Assembly (NCBI GenBank): GCA_010094045.1
Contig: ML986580.1
Coordinates: 760,059 to 824,058, forward strand
DNA length: 64,000 nt
Reading direction: 5' to 3'
Source: Lojkania enalia
Taxonomy: Eukaryota > Ascomycota > Dothideomycetes > Pleosporales
Shown here: piece after piece, positions 54,775 to 64,000 of the stretch
Numbering within the stretch: the stretch's first letter is position 1
Layout of the letters: each line of letters starts with the position of its first letter
Notes under the pieces: model-generated
What the model was told of the DNA's origin: nothing
Databases searched by the model: none
What the model saw: the letters and a program-made list of their open reading frames with translations, nothing else
Position numbers and translations under genes: made by a program

Positions 54775-56052
54775 GGTAATTGGTTATCTGATTTGTCGAA
54801 TGAACTTGCGAAAGTTTTAGCATTATATTAATAAATATTTTAGCGAAAAAAGATATGAGCAGAGATTTGCCGGCGATCGAACGTAGTCAACGTATTCACA
54901 CCCGATGGTAGAGAGCGGGGAGGTGTGAGTTGGCGTCGTATGGTGATTGGTTCGGTAGTGGCCCCTGGGATCTAACTTTGTTAGTCATGTGGGCGGAGTA
55001 CAAGTCAGGTATTTGATGCAACTTTGTGCAAACTCTTTTTGTTCTAGAGGTCCCGGATTAATCTTGCAGTTGTATCAGCTCAGAGTGTGGATAAAAAAAA
55101 ATTTGCATTACTACTTTTTGCTTGTTGCTCTTTGCTTGGATTCTGAAATTGGGTCAGGAGCGCATGCATGAGCAGTCTAGCGATGCTACAATATCAGGGA
55201 CACGTGGTTGTACAGGAATATGACTGTTTAAGTGGTTTAAATTGACAGTAAGTGACGCATCTTTCCATATGTGCTGTTGTTCAAATAAGCGTAACTTCAT
55301 CCCACAGCTCCTCCATAATTGTTCGTATTGGTGTTTCAAGCAAGCACTTTAGGCGTTATAGTATGGTTTTTATTCTAATACGAACTATATAAGTTACACT
55401 TGTTTGAACATTGATGGAAAGAATTATCCAAGCCCATTAAAGGACCCACCAGAAGTAAACGCAATATAAATTCAAAGCAGGTAACAGAGGCGTCGCGCAT
55501 TCGAATTCACCAGAAACTGACAGCAGTTCACAACCCGCAAAACGTTACTTTCCTAAAACTTATTTTGACGCTTCAGGGGAGGTGAAAATAACCTTTGGCG
55601 CTAGCGCACGTGGCCACTCGTGAACACATGCAATTTTGGTGCCTTGGAGAAAAAGCGTCGGAATCTTTTCTTCAGCTTATGGTCGAAGACTGTAATTCAC
55701 CGGTTGAATGTGATAGAGGGATCATGAAGACGTAGAAAAGCTACTACAGCACTTGCCTTGATAATGATTTGTACATATTGACGAGCAAGTGAACATAGGC
55801 GTAAGATAGTTGAAGGCGTCTTCAAAGTTTATATTAAATATTTAGTATAAATTCTACCATTCAAAATAGGCTCGGAAGTACAATTCTTTCGCACCCTTCA
55901 GTATCGCTCCCAACAACAGAAAGTCATTGCCGTAGAGCAAGAAACCATCAATTATAGAAAGTGCAGGCCTACAAATCCAAAACTCCCAAAAATCGCTACT
56001 AAATTTGATGCTAGGCCCATACCAATCAACTACTCGATCGCCCGAGCCGCAT
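54775..56052. other. AT-rich gene-poor DNA
   Basis: No gene recognised. Stops in all frames; similar in look to the other decayed islands. Confidence 0.45.
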
Positions 56053-57550
56053 TCAGCAGCCATCTAAGATTGACAGTACCAGTGTCAGAAACTGCCTCTC
56101 CGAGCCAACGGGTTCAACCTTCTCTCCGACTGACAACTTTATAACGGGAGTCACCTTGATCAAGCGTACAATCGTATAAGCAGCCTGCATAAGCGCAAAG
56201 TCCTCACCCAAACACTGGCGCGGCCCACCGTGAAAGGGAAAGAAGGCATAACCTATACCGGCTAAATTTCTTGTTTCTCATTTCTCCGGGCGAAATTCTT
56301 CTGCATCCTTGCCGTATATGCTTATTATGCGAGCAGTAGCATAGGACGAAAAATGGCAGTCTCGCTCTTCCTATGATAGTATTATTGCCACCTAAGCCCC
56401 CTCCCGTAGGAAGAATTGTTATTAGTATAGCTATTCGCTCATTCAGTGGCATCGGCGGATATAGTCGCAGGCTTTGATCACACGCGGAAAAATGGCATGC
56501 AGCGAATCTCTTTTCGTTCCACGGTCTCGGGATTTGCGACTTTGGATATTTCCTTTCGTAGACAGTCCAATATAAATGAATGATGAAATGATGAAATAGT
56601 AACTGAGAATTCCGAGAGAGGGCACAGGCAGTAGAATCTTTCCTTGCTAGTAGAACGCTCAGTACCTGATCTCGAAACTCTATCTTGCTGATCCGTTCGC
56701 TATGTGGTTTAGAAATGAATACGGGTACTCTTCTGATAAGTCTTTTCGATCTCTGTCTAAGCTCGTGTTGTCAATATATCGCCCGACGAATCGATGAATA
56801 CTGGCACAAGCACGCCGAAAGCGCCATGGTGAATAGAGGAAGTGCCATGGGGTAAGGCGGGATCTCTTCGCTATACCGTCCTATGCAATTTCAATGATCT
56901 CTACAAAGGACCTTTTCTCTATGCCCTAGCCAATACACGCTCTCAAACTATATACTGATTTACCTAGAATGAGCGCTGTTGAGGTGTCCAGTACCAAGTT
57001 GAAGAAAGATTGCAGATCCGCAACGCCCTCTCAAGGAAGATTCGCGATCAGATTATCAACATGTTCCGCGAAATGTGCAAAGAAGTCTATTGTGCAAGCG
57101 ATTGAATTGCTTGCGGGGAAGTGCGTAGGAATGTTTACACCTCAGTCCTTGCGCGAATATACTACTGCTAGATAGCGGCCCTATGACACTTGGTCAGGCC
57201 CTGATACGGTAGTCTTTAAAGTTCTCTAGTAGAATAGCTTCTGAGTTATTCGGATGGAGAAGGCGGAATTCGCGCGGATCAACTAGGAGATATTGCAAAA
57301 GAGTTTTCCGAGGGTCATATTTCTTGGCCATGGAGACCAGAACTGGAGGAGCCGTCCCTCTGCACTTGCATCCCAGGTCCGCTTTATTTAATCGATACTA
57401 AGTGGCTAGCTATACAGAATTTCTAGAGAAGATTCGCGGCCGTGGCGTCGACTAAACTCAGTCTCTTCCCACAGATGATTGAGCAACCAAACTAGGAGGA
57501 TGTTGATTGCCAAAACGGACCTTGTACGTGAGCAGCTGCTTTGCACTACG
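56053..57550 (-). pseudogene. Decayed cytochrome P450 (CYP52-like, full length)
   Basis: Reading the minus strand across frames gives the ordered landmarks of a P450. These are an N-proximal FKDYRI..FAQGLRCKHSYALPRKQF (about 57060-57230), FRRACASIHRFVGRYID (about 56790-56840), an I-helix ARKDSTA (about 56620-56645) and SLRLYPPMPLNERIAILIT with LPTGGG (about 56405-56480). Then come YGKDAEEFRPE (about 56290) and the heme loop PFHGGPRQCLGEDFAL (Cys codon at 56212-56214), with the C-terminal VEPVGSERQFLTLVLS. The ERW Trp after the heme-proximal PERF-like motif reads TGA, as a G-to-A change of TGG would. Several frameshifts and stops make it non-functional. CYP52-like enzymes hydroxylate alkanes and fatty acids; the subfamily was not tested. 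The 5' end is approximate. Confidence 0.75.
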
Positions 57551-58202
57551 ATATATTATAACAAGTAGAAGAATCATTGCGAGTGAAAATTCTACTGTCT
57601 GATGCGTCAGAAGAAATACTACAGGTATCGGCATCATAGGCTAAGGGAAGGTGCTAGAGGCCCCAACGAAAAGGTACATGCTGAAATGGGCTGCAGAATC
57701 AATAAACTAAGCAGTAGTAGGCGAAGGAAACCTTGCTATCAGGCTTGAGAGTCACAACTCAGAGTACTCTGAAGCGAAGCTTTGAGTCCCTCGGTGCTTA
57801 TAGTGCCGCGTTCGGATCCCGCGAATGTTTCGGGCAGAATCCGGTCGCATTAGGTAGGCGACAGACTCTGTAGTTTAGATAGTGCGGTGCGATGGGCTCG
57901 GAGTAGGCGGATTGTGGCCCTGGGGGCTGCGGAAGATTTTGGTGTAGCTGTAGTTGTAGGAGAAGTAGTGATGCGCGCCGTATACGGACACTGTTTTGAT
58001 ACTCAAGTAGGGTTTCTCTCCAAGGTAGGGAGCTCGGGTAGAATATAGGATTTAGGAATGCGGTAGTGGACGATTGTGGTACTTCTGTGATATGAGTGAT
58101 GTGGACGCTCATGACTGGAAGACACATTCGCAGAGATAAACGTGGCAAATGCAAAGACCACTCGTGTCATTAGTGATTTTGACTCTTGTTGCGTTCTATC
58201 AT
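57551..58202. other. Intergenic DNA
   Basis: Contains a 118-codon minus-strand frame (57798-58154) that lacks an ATG near its start and any domain. Nothing else seen. Confidence 0.4.
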
Positions 58203-59891
58203 CTAAAAGTCCTCATCCCTTACAAAGCCCTTGCTCATGGGCTTCCTCTCAACCTTTTTGAACATCATTTTCTTCTGCCCATTTTTACGCTTCTTGTCGA
58301 GCTCCCTGCCCTTCAGCCATTGCTCCCGAATGTTCTTTGTATTTCTATTTACCTTCGGAGCTAAGAGTGGGTTCTGCTGCATCAGAACGTGTACATTCAC
58401 GGGGCCCTTCTTCACGTCTTTGATGGGTTTCTCGCCACTCTCGAGGAACTTGATATGACGTTTCAGCTTCTCCTTTCTCCTCTCTTCTACGCTTTTTCCA
58501 GAAATCGTAACAGGTGGTGTTGGCGGGCGCTTGTCACCAGCTGCTTCGAGAAGAGATTCTGGAAGGAGGTCGGGCAAATTATGAATGTCAACATCGAGAG
58601 CAGGCTTTGATTCTTCAGCACGCTGTAGCCGAGCTTCCTTCTTTACAAGCTTTTTTGCCTTTTTTTCTTCCCTCTTTCGCTTTTCCTTTTGCTCTTCTAC
58701 TATGCGATTTGCGAGTTCCTTCCTCCTTTTATTTTGTTTCTCTTGTTGAGCTTTGTATGCCCGTTCAGCGTCCGCTTTGGTAGCTTGCGCTTTCGATAAG
58801 GCCGATGCGGCCGTGACCATCTCAGGTGCTTCATCTGAATCACTGGCCTCATCTTCATCGTTTTCCGCAGCTACATTGGAACCCTTCACTTCATTGTCAA
58901 CACCAAATCGATTATAACCTTGCTGGTTCACGATGAGCGGTCCCGTGCTAGTTGGCTCCTCGCTGCCAAACCGGATCTTCTTCGACTTTATCTCCAAAGC
59001 TTGCTGTTTCTCGAAATCGATCTCCTGTGTTGAAATATGAGCATATTTGTTGCCAAATGTTGAAGAAGTTATCTCTGCAGGGAACTTCGATGTTGGTGTT
59101 TCGACATCACTAGTGGTCTGGGCAAGCTCCTTTTCCTGAGGCTCAGCCATTGTTCCGTCCATGTTTACAGGTAGTAAATTCTTTTTCTTCTTCCTCCCGC
59201 GGTCCGAAAATTTTGTGTTCGACGCTGGCGTTTTCCCGTCCTCGTCCAGTTTAGCCTTCGGGGTTAATGACAGCTCCTCCGTTTTTCGTGAAGTCGCAGG
59301 TGTCACATAGACTGAGTTAGACTGCGCTGCACTGGGAGTATGGAATTCGGCATCTTGGTCTGGGGAAGGCTCTCTCTCTCCAAGACGCTTTGTGTGGGAT
59401 TGCTCGACATCGGTTGGCGGTGAGGTTTTCTTGCGAATAATGACTTTGGGGCTTGCTGAACGGAAAGGCAGCCGCTTCTCCTCCATACGGGGAGTCTCAT
59501 CAGCTGTATGGACAGACTTTCTTCTCTTGCTTGGCTGGGCCGGCGTGTCCTCCATGTCCTCTACATCCAATGCCCTCTTTATCTTCCGCGCTGAGCTGTG
59601 CGGCGTCGCGTCTGCAACAATTCCGCTTCGTGTGGATACCATGTTGACGTCAGGATCGCTGATTCGCAGTGTGACGTCTCGAGATTCGCTGAGTCTGCCT
59701 TGGACCGACGGCGAGCGGCTGAAGATTCTGCGGGCGGTATTGAGGACGTTGGCGAACATGGCTTGGCTCCTGAAATTTTTAGCGGCACGAGGTTCCACAA
59801 GTCGTCGCCGGCCCGCGATTCTGCCGCAGTTCACCGCCCTAGAGCTCAAGCTCTCTCCCAAGGCCGTGTAGGGGCGCTTTCTATCTTTCAT
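58203..59891 (-). CDS. Basic nucleolar-type protein, U3 snoRNA-associated (Utp16/Bud21-like)
   Basis: A 562-aa single-exon ORF. ATG 59891 is the longest start, but it lies only 20 bp from the divergent start at 59912; the in-frame ATG at 59759 (MFANVLNTARRIFSRS) may be the real one. The protein is highly charged, with runs such as KRRKSVH, RGRKKKKNLLP and a long K/E/R coiled coil (EEQKEKRKREEKKAKKLVKK). It also has an acidic stretch ENDEDEASDSDEAPEM. The conserved C-terminus reads KLKRHIKFLESGEKPIKDVK, VNVHVLMQQNPLLAPKVN and EQWLKGRELDKKRKNGQKKM. This architecture fits fungal proteins annotated as U3 snoRNA-associated (yeast Utp16/Bud21), which act in 18S rRNA processing. The assignment is tentative. 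Confidence 0.7.
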   Translation of the reverse strand: MKDRKRPYTALGESLSSRAVNCGRIAGRRRLVEPRAAKNFRSQAMFANVLNTARRIFSRSPSVQGRLSESRDVTLRISDPDVNMVSTRSGIVADATPHSSARKIKRALDVEDMEDTPAQPSKRRKSVHTADETPRMEEKRLPFRSASPKVIIRKKTSPPTDVEQSHTKRLGEREPSPDQDAEFHTPSAAQSNSVYVTPATSRKTEELSLTPKAKLDEDGKTPASNTKFSDRGRKKKKNLLPVNMDGTMAEPQEKELAQTTSDVETPTSKFPAEITSSTFGNKYAHISTQEIDFEKQQALEIKSKKIRFGSEEPTSTGPLIVNQQGYNRFGVDNEVKGSNVAAENDEDEASDSDEAPEMVTAASALSKAQATKADAERAYKAQQEKQNKRRKELANRIVEEQKEKRKREEKKAKKLVKKEARLQRAEESKPALDVDIHNLPDLLPESLLEAAGDKRPPTPPVTISGKSVEERRKEKLKRHIKFLESGEKPIKDVKKGPVNVHVLMQQNPLLAPKVNRNTKNIREQWLKGRELDKKRKNGQKKMMFKKVERKPMSKGFVRDEDF

Positions 59892-59911
59892 GTCTTGTAT
59901 CGCCTACCACC

Positions 59912-61338
59912 ATGTCTCTTCGCTACGTAGGCTTACAAACACGGCCAGTCCTCGGCCCTGAGCCATGTATATTCTGCCAAGCTCGTCAATTCGTAGCTCC
60001 CTTGCGCCAGACTACTTTCCCGAAACCATCAAGCTCAGGCGAACGCCTCCCGAAGAGTCGTCAATTGATTCGGAAATATGCTACCAAAACTACCATGTCT
60101 CCGCAAGAGGTTCGGAAGGAAATGGACAGCCGCAGTCGATATGGGTTCTACCAGTTGGCTCGCAGTCAAGGCATGATCAATATGGATCACAATACCGCGA
60201 ATACAATATATACCGAATTCATCTCTGCTAGGAAGCAACAAGACACAAAGGATACCGTGCTTGGTTTAGCTGATAGTGAGTGTTCTGGAGCGTTGTTCTT
60301 TAAAATATTCTAACCATCTAAGTAGAGTATAAGCTTAAAGTCGCCGACATAACCGCTCTCGCCTTGGTGACCTTTCGTGTCCCCGACATCACAGACAAGC
60401 ACGACCGCCTCCCTCCAAGTCAGCATAAGCAAGTCAGTCACGAGCTATTACTAGGCTGCGTCAAAGCGAAAGATCCCCTCGCAACTTTACACCTTCTTAG
60501 TGCAGTTAACAATAAGGATACCATCGCGGTTGCCCGCAATACCTTCAATTTCTTAACATCAAAAGATATCCAGCTATGTCATGGTATTCTGAGCGAATTT
60601 GCGGAGCAAGGCAATGCAGATGCTTTGACTTTAAAGGGTCAATTCCTAGAGCAAGAAGGCAGGAAAGAGGAAGCACAAAAACTGTACGAGAAGGCAATGA
60701 CTCTTAAAGATACTAAGTACAATCCCGCGAATCAGGAACTACTACCGATGGCCATACCCGTAATACCTCCTTGGAATGCGTTTGGCAGCATGCTATTGGC
60801 AAGCAAGGATCCAGCGTCTCGCCAGCGAGCAAAAGAAGTGCTCGAGATTGGGGCTTTCAAGGGCGATGATCCTCTTGCGTACTACCACCTAGCTTCTTTA
60901 GAAGATGGACAGACTGGCAATTGGCTTAAGTTCATGACAAAAGCGGCAGCTTCAGGTCATGCGGTAGCCATGTATGAAATTGCCAATTTCTATGCAAATG
61001 CCAGCTCCGACGGCAAGCTTAACCCCTCGATACCGATGGATAGTATTCTTACCAAGGCTCTGTCATGGTTGGCAAATTGGAAGAGCGGAGGGCCGTTACG
61101 ACTCGCTCAAGAATGGTTTGAGCTAGCTGCTCGTAAAGGCTACAAACCAGCCATGATTGAGTTAGTGGATCTATATGAGGTTAATGGCTATGCAGACATG
61201 GTTGTAGCGGTCCTTGAAAATATGGTTGAGCCTCCGGCAAAAGGAAAGGTAGAGACTTGGCCTGCTCTTGTCACAGAAGCCAGAGAACGTCTTCCCGCAG
61301 CGAGAGCAAGATTGAAAGCTTCCTTAGCCAAGGAATAG
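59912..61338 (+). CDS. Mitochondrial-type Sel1/TPR-like repeat protein
   Basis: Exons 59912-60275 and 60326-61338 give 458 aa. The first 60 residues resemble a mitochondrial presequence (MSLRYVGLQTRPVLGPE, RLPKSRQLIRKYATKTTM; basic, Ser/Thr-rich). The rest is alpha-helical repeat with Sel1-like units: ADALTLKGQFLEQEGRKEEA, LAYYHLASLEDGQ, HAVAMYEIANFYANASSDGK and LAQEWFELAARKGYKPAMIE. The intron (50 bp, GTGAGT donor, CTAAC branch) ends at TAG 60325, where only that acceptor restores LADKYKLKVADIT. Such proteins are often organelle RNA or assembly factors, but the role here is unknown. Confidence 0.8.
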
Positions 61339-61820
61339 TTCGGCATCGCTGGGATCGGGAATGGCTTCCTTCATTTGCACCATCCAGCGCCATTGCTTTG
61401 CGAGGTTAGCGGGCTCCATGACATGCCCAAGTCCAACTCATCAAGCTATCATATATCTAATCATCTACAGGCAGATGAATGCTTCCAGGGAATGCCTTAG
61501 GAAACCGAGACAAGACACAACATATTATCACGTGACCACCTCACACTCTTCTCCAGTGTGATGGAATTTCCTAGCTTACTAACTGCTACGGCTTAATATA
61601 TGGCGTTTATTTCTCCAATAGTGCGCCCTGCTTTCCGTTCCTGGCCTATCAACGGCACGCCTTTCTCGATGATGCAAGCTGGCCATTATGGTGCTCAATT
61701 GGAAGTCCGTGGTTCAAAAGCACTGAACTTCAAAAGCCCACTCTAGCCAGCTGAAAACAAATGAAATATTGCATTTTGTATCCAGCAGTCTCAGAAATTG
61801 TGTCACTCCTTCGACACCTC
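61339..61820. other. Intergenic region
   Basis: 482 bp, moderately AT-rich, no gene seen; carries the 5' region of the CobW gene. Confidence 0.4.
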
Positions 61821-63648
61821 ATGGCTCCCTCGAAGCGTGCGAAAACCGGCATGACTGATGTCTCTGGAAAAGTGAAGAAACCCCTCCCAGTAACTGTGCT
61901 ATCTGGCTTTCTTGTAGGCGTACAGAACCTCAAAATTATCAATACGTGCTGATCGAAGCCGCAGGGAAGCGGAAAGACGACTCTTCTTCGTCACATCCTA
62001 CAATCGCCTGACCATGGTCTACGCATTGCTGTCATTGTCAATGACATGGCATCGGTGAACATTGACGGTGCACTTATCGCGCGCTCTAAAACAGCGCCTA
62101 TCAAGGGCAATACTAATGCCAAAAGTAGTGAGATTGTCGTCAAAGAGAAGATCGTGCAGATGCAAAATGGCTGTATCTGCTGCACTCTCCGCAGTGATCT
62201 GCTTACTGAGCTCGCTCGTCTTGCATGGAGTGTTGAGGGTTTTGATCACGTTGTAATTGAGAGCTCAGGGATTAGTGAGCCGCAGCAAGTTGCTGAGACC
62301 TTTACGGCCGAGTTGACAGAGGCCATGGTAGATGCTGAGGGAATGGAGACCGATGAAAGGGAGACATTCCTGCGAGTGTGAGTACGCTTGATCACAGTGG
62401 CTTAACGGTGGGCCAACATATGCAGTGCAAAACTCGGCGGGCTTAAATCCATCGCGATGGTCGACACCATGGTCACTGTCGTCGATGCCTTCCGCTTCTT
62501 CTCCGAGTTCGATACGGCAGAGTTCCTCCAGGACCGTTTCGGACGCGAAGAAGTTCCTGAAGAAGATCAGCGTACCATCTCCGATCTGTTTGCCGACCAA
62601 ATCGAGTTCGCCAATGTCCTCGTCGTGAATAAAGTCGATACGGTGGATAAGGAGACACTTGGCCGCGTGCGAGCCTATGTTAAGGTGTTAAATCCGACCG
62701 CGAAGATCATTGAGTCAAAGTACTCTAAGGTTGATGTGAGGGAGATGCTGAATACGGGAAAGTTTGACTTCGGGGAAGCGATTGCGAGTCCCGGGTGGTT
62801 GAAGAGCTTGCATGAAATGACAGTCATGGATGTTAAGGGAAAGAAGAGGGTCGCGCCGAAGCCAGAGACTCTCGAGTAAGCATTCCTTTCCTAATCTATC
62901 TACCATTACTAAAATCTATAGATACGGTATCGGCAGTCTCGTCTACCGCGCCCGTCGCCCCTTCGACCCTCTGAAACTCTATCGAGCTCTCGAAGGAAAA
63001 TTCATTCTTCTCCAAGATGAACCTGAAGACGACGGAGATGATGACGAAGAGGAACATGAAAGCGGGGAGGATTCCGGCTCAGACGTTGTTTCTCCAGCAG
63101 CCTCAGGCCCGTCGAGCGATGAAGCGGAGGAACCTCCAATAGACTCGAAGGAGATACTCGCGAATAAGAAGGCCTGTCCTTACTTCAAGGGCCTCCACCG
63201 CAGCAAAGGCATCTTCTGGCTTGCCACACGACCGCACCAAATGGGGTCTTGGAGTACAGCTGGCGCAATGCTAACGCTCGGTTCCGAAATGCCTTGGTTC
63301 TGCACTGTCGAAGAGGATGAATGGATGGCCAATGAAGAAACGGTCAAGAATATCAAAGCGGATTTTGATGGCGAGTGGGGTGATCGGAGGCAGGAAATCG
63401 TGCTCATTGGAGAGAAGCTTGATGAGAAGGCACTGACCAAGTTGCTTGACGGCTGTCTACTAAGCAAAACCGAAATGAAGAAGTGGGAGAAGATTATGCG
63501 GGATGAGGAGCTGAATGAAGAGGAGAAGCTTGAGAAGCTAGGTGAGATGTGGGATGATGGATATTGGGCGGAGTGGGGTGTTGCCGAAGATGATGAGCAC
63601 GACCATGAAGGACATAATCATTCTCATCCTCATGGTCATAAGCATTGA
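61821..63648 (+). CDS. COG0523/CobW-family GTPase, probable metallochaperone
   Basis: Exons 61821-61913, 61965-62377, 62426-62875 and 62922-63648 give 560 aa. ATG 61821 ([13 protein letters not shown]) is the start closest to the GTPase fold. Walker A is [12 protein letters not shown] across the first splice (GSGKTT 32-37). The metal site [13 protein letters not shown] is at about 98-110 (CxCC). The switch [15 protein letters not shown] and base-specificity NKVD follow. The C-terminal CobW_C domain starts at [16 protein letters not shown] and includes [18 protein letters not shown] long acidic insert ([17 protein letters not shown]) and a His-rich tail, [19 protein letters not shown], may bind zinc or another metal. 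The family delivers Zn, Co or Ni to enzymes; the metal and client are not predictable here. The [15 protein letters not shown] pattern is unlike the ZNG1/CBWD branch. Confidence 0.9.
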
Positions 63649-64000
63649 TATGCTAGAGCAATGGAACTAATAGCGAGTGCCACCTCACCTTTCGTCATCT
63701 TAGTCATGGGTATTGGGTTTTCTAGGCTTGTGAATGTACAGGCCCGTGGATGAAGTCCAGTACGAGCAGGGCATCGGCAGATCCAAATATGAAACTTCCT
63801 TCCGGGGTCGTGATCATACATGTGGGTCTAATGCAAAAATTCAATCGTCTTAAGGCAATTCTGGGTCTTCTGCTCCTTTCCTTGTGCAGTATGGTGCCTT
63901 CATAAACCTAACAGCACGCGATTTAGAAATTCTAATTGGAAACAACACCTCGACCACGTGTCGTTTGACAATGTTGTACATACTTTGTCATTGATTTCCT
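63649..64000. other. Downstream flank at window end
   Basis: 352 bp of non-coding sequence; nothing recognised. Confidence 0.4.

Noticed and set aside
1..64000. CRISPR arrays, rRNA genes, bacterial-type operons
   Set aside because: Looked for and not seen; the sequence is eukaryotic with spliceosomal introns.

Overview
The window is nuclear DNA of a filamentous ascomycete (Pezizomycotina; no closer placement is claimed). The evidence is short 45-80 bp GT-AG introns with CTAAC/CTAAT branch sites, HET-domain and STAND/NACHT genes, fungal housekeeping orthologues (Vps34, Nse4, Set9, Rpb9, Ess1/Pin1, uL14m) and AT-rich decayed islands that look RIP-mutated (repeat-induced point mutation).

Layout. 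1-9.8 kb is an AT-rich, gene-poor accessory block. It holds two small terminal-inverted-repeat element families, one copy nested inside the other family, a decayed MFS transporter and one apparently intact secreted-protein gene. 9.8-16.4 kb carries a divergent HET-domain gene and a six-exon NLR-like STAND gene (fungal STAND N-terminal domain, NACHT, ankyrin repeats), then a three-exon FAD monooxygenase. 19-33 kb is a normal gene-dense block: NSE4 | VPS34, an Mte1/Dbl2-like DUF2439 protein | a BAR-SH3 protein, and three membrane or secreted proteins of unknown function. 33-39.5 kb alternates AT-rich DNA (a fourth copy of the first element, a broken small secreted-protein gene) with a 544-aa membrane-anchored protein. 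39.5-50 kb holds a probable myristoylated Cys/Gly-rich protein, SET9 | mitochondrial uL14, RPB9 | ESS1, and a Ser/Pro-rich protein. 50-58.2 kb is mostly decayed DNA with a small mitochondrial-type protein, a tRNA-Val(CAC) and the remains of a full-length cytochrome P450. 58.2-64 kb holds a nucleolar-type basic protein, a mitochondrial-type Sel1/TPR-like protein and a COG0523 (CobW) GTPase with a His-rich tail.

How genes relate. Many genes sit in head-to-head pairs with shared promoters (HET|NLR, NSE4|VPS34, Mte1-like|BAR-SH3, SET9|uL14m, RPB9|ESS1). RPB9|ESS1 joins two RNA polymerase II functions. The HET|NLR pair beside decayed transposons has the look of a fungal allorecognition or immune locus.

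Best leads: an unusually long second intron in RPB9 that keeps an open in-frame ORF with two CxxC pairs; the NLR P-loop lying on a 25-nt microexon; the HET|NLR pair itself; and the two small-element families. Exon coordinates were derived by hand from splice signals and frame continuity and have not been tested against transcripts. Family assignments come from motif recognition, not database searches.
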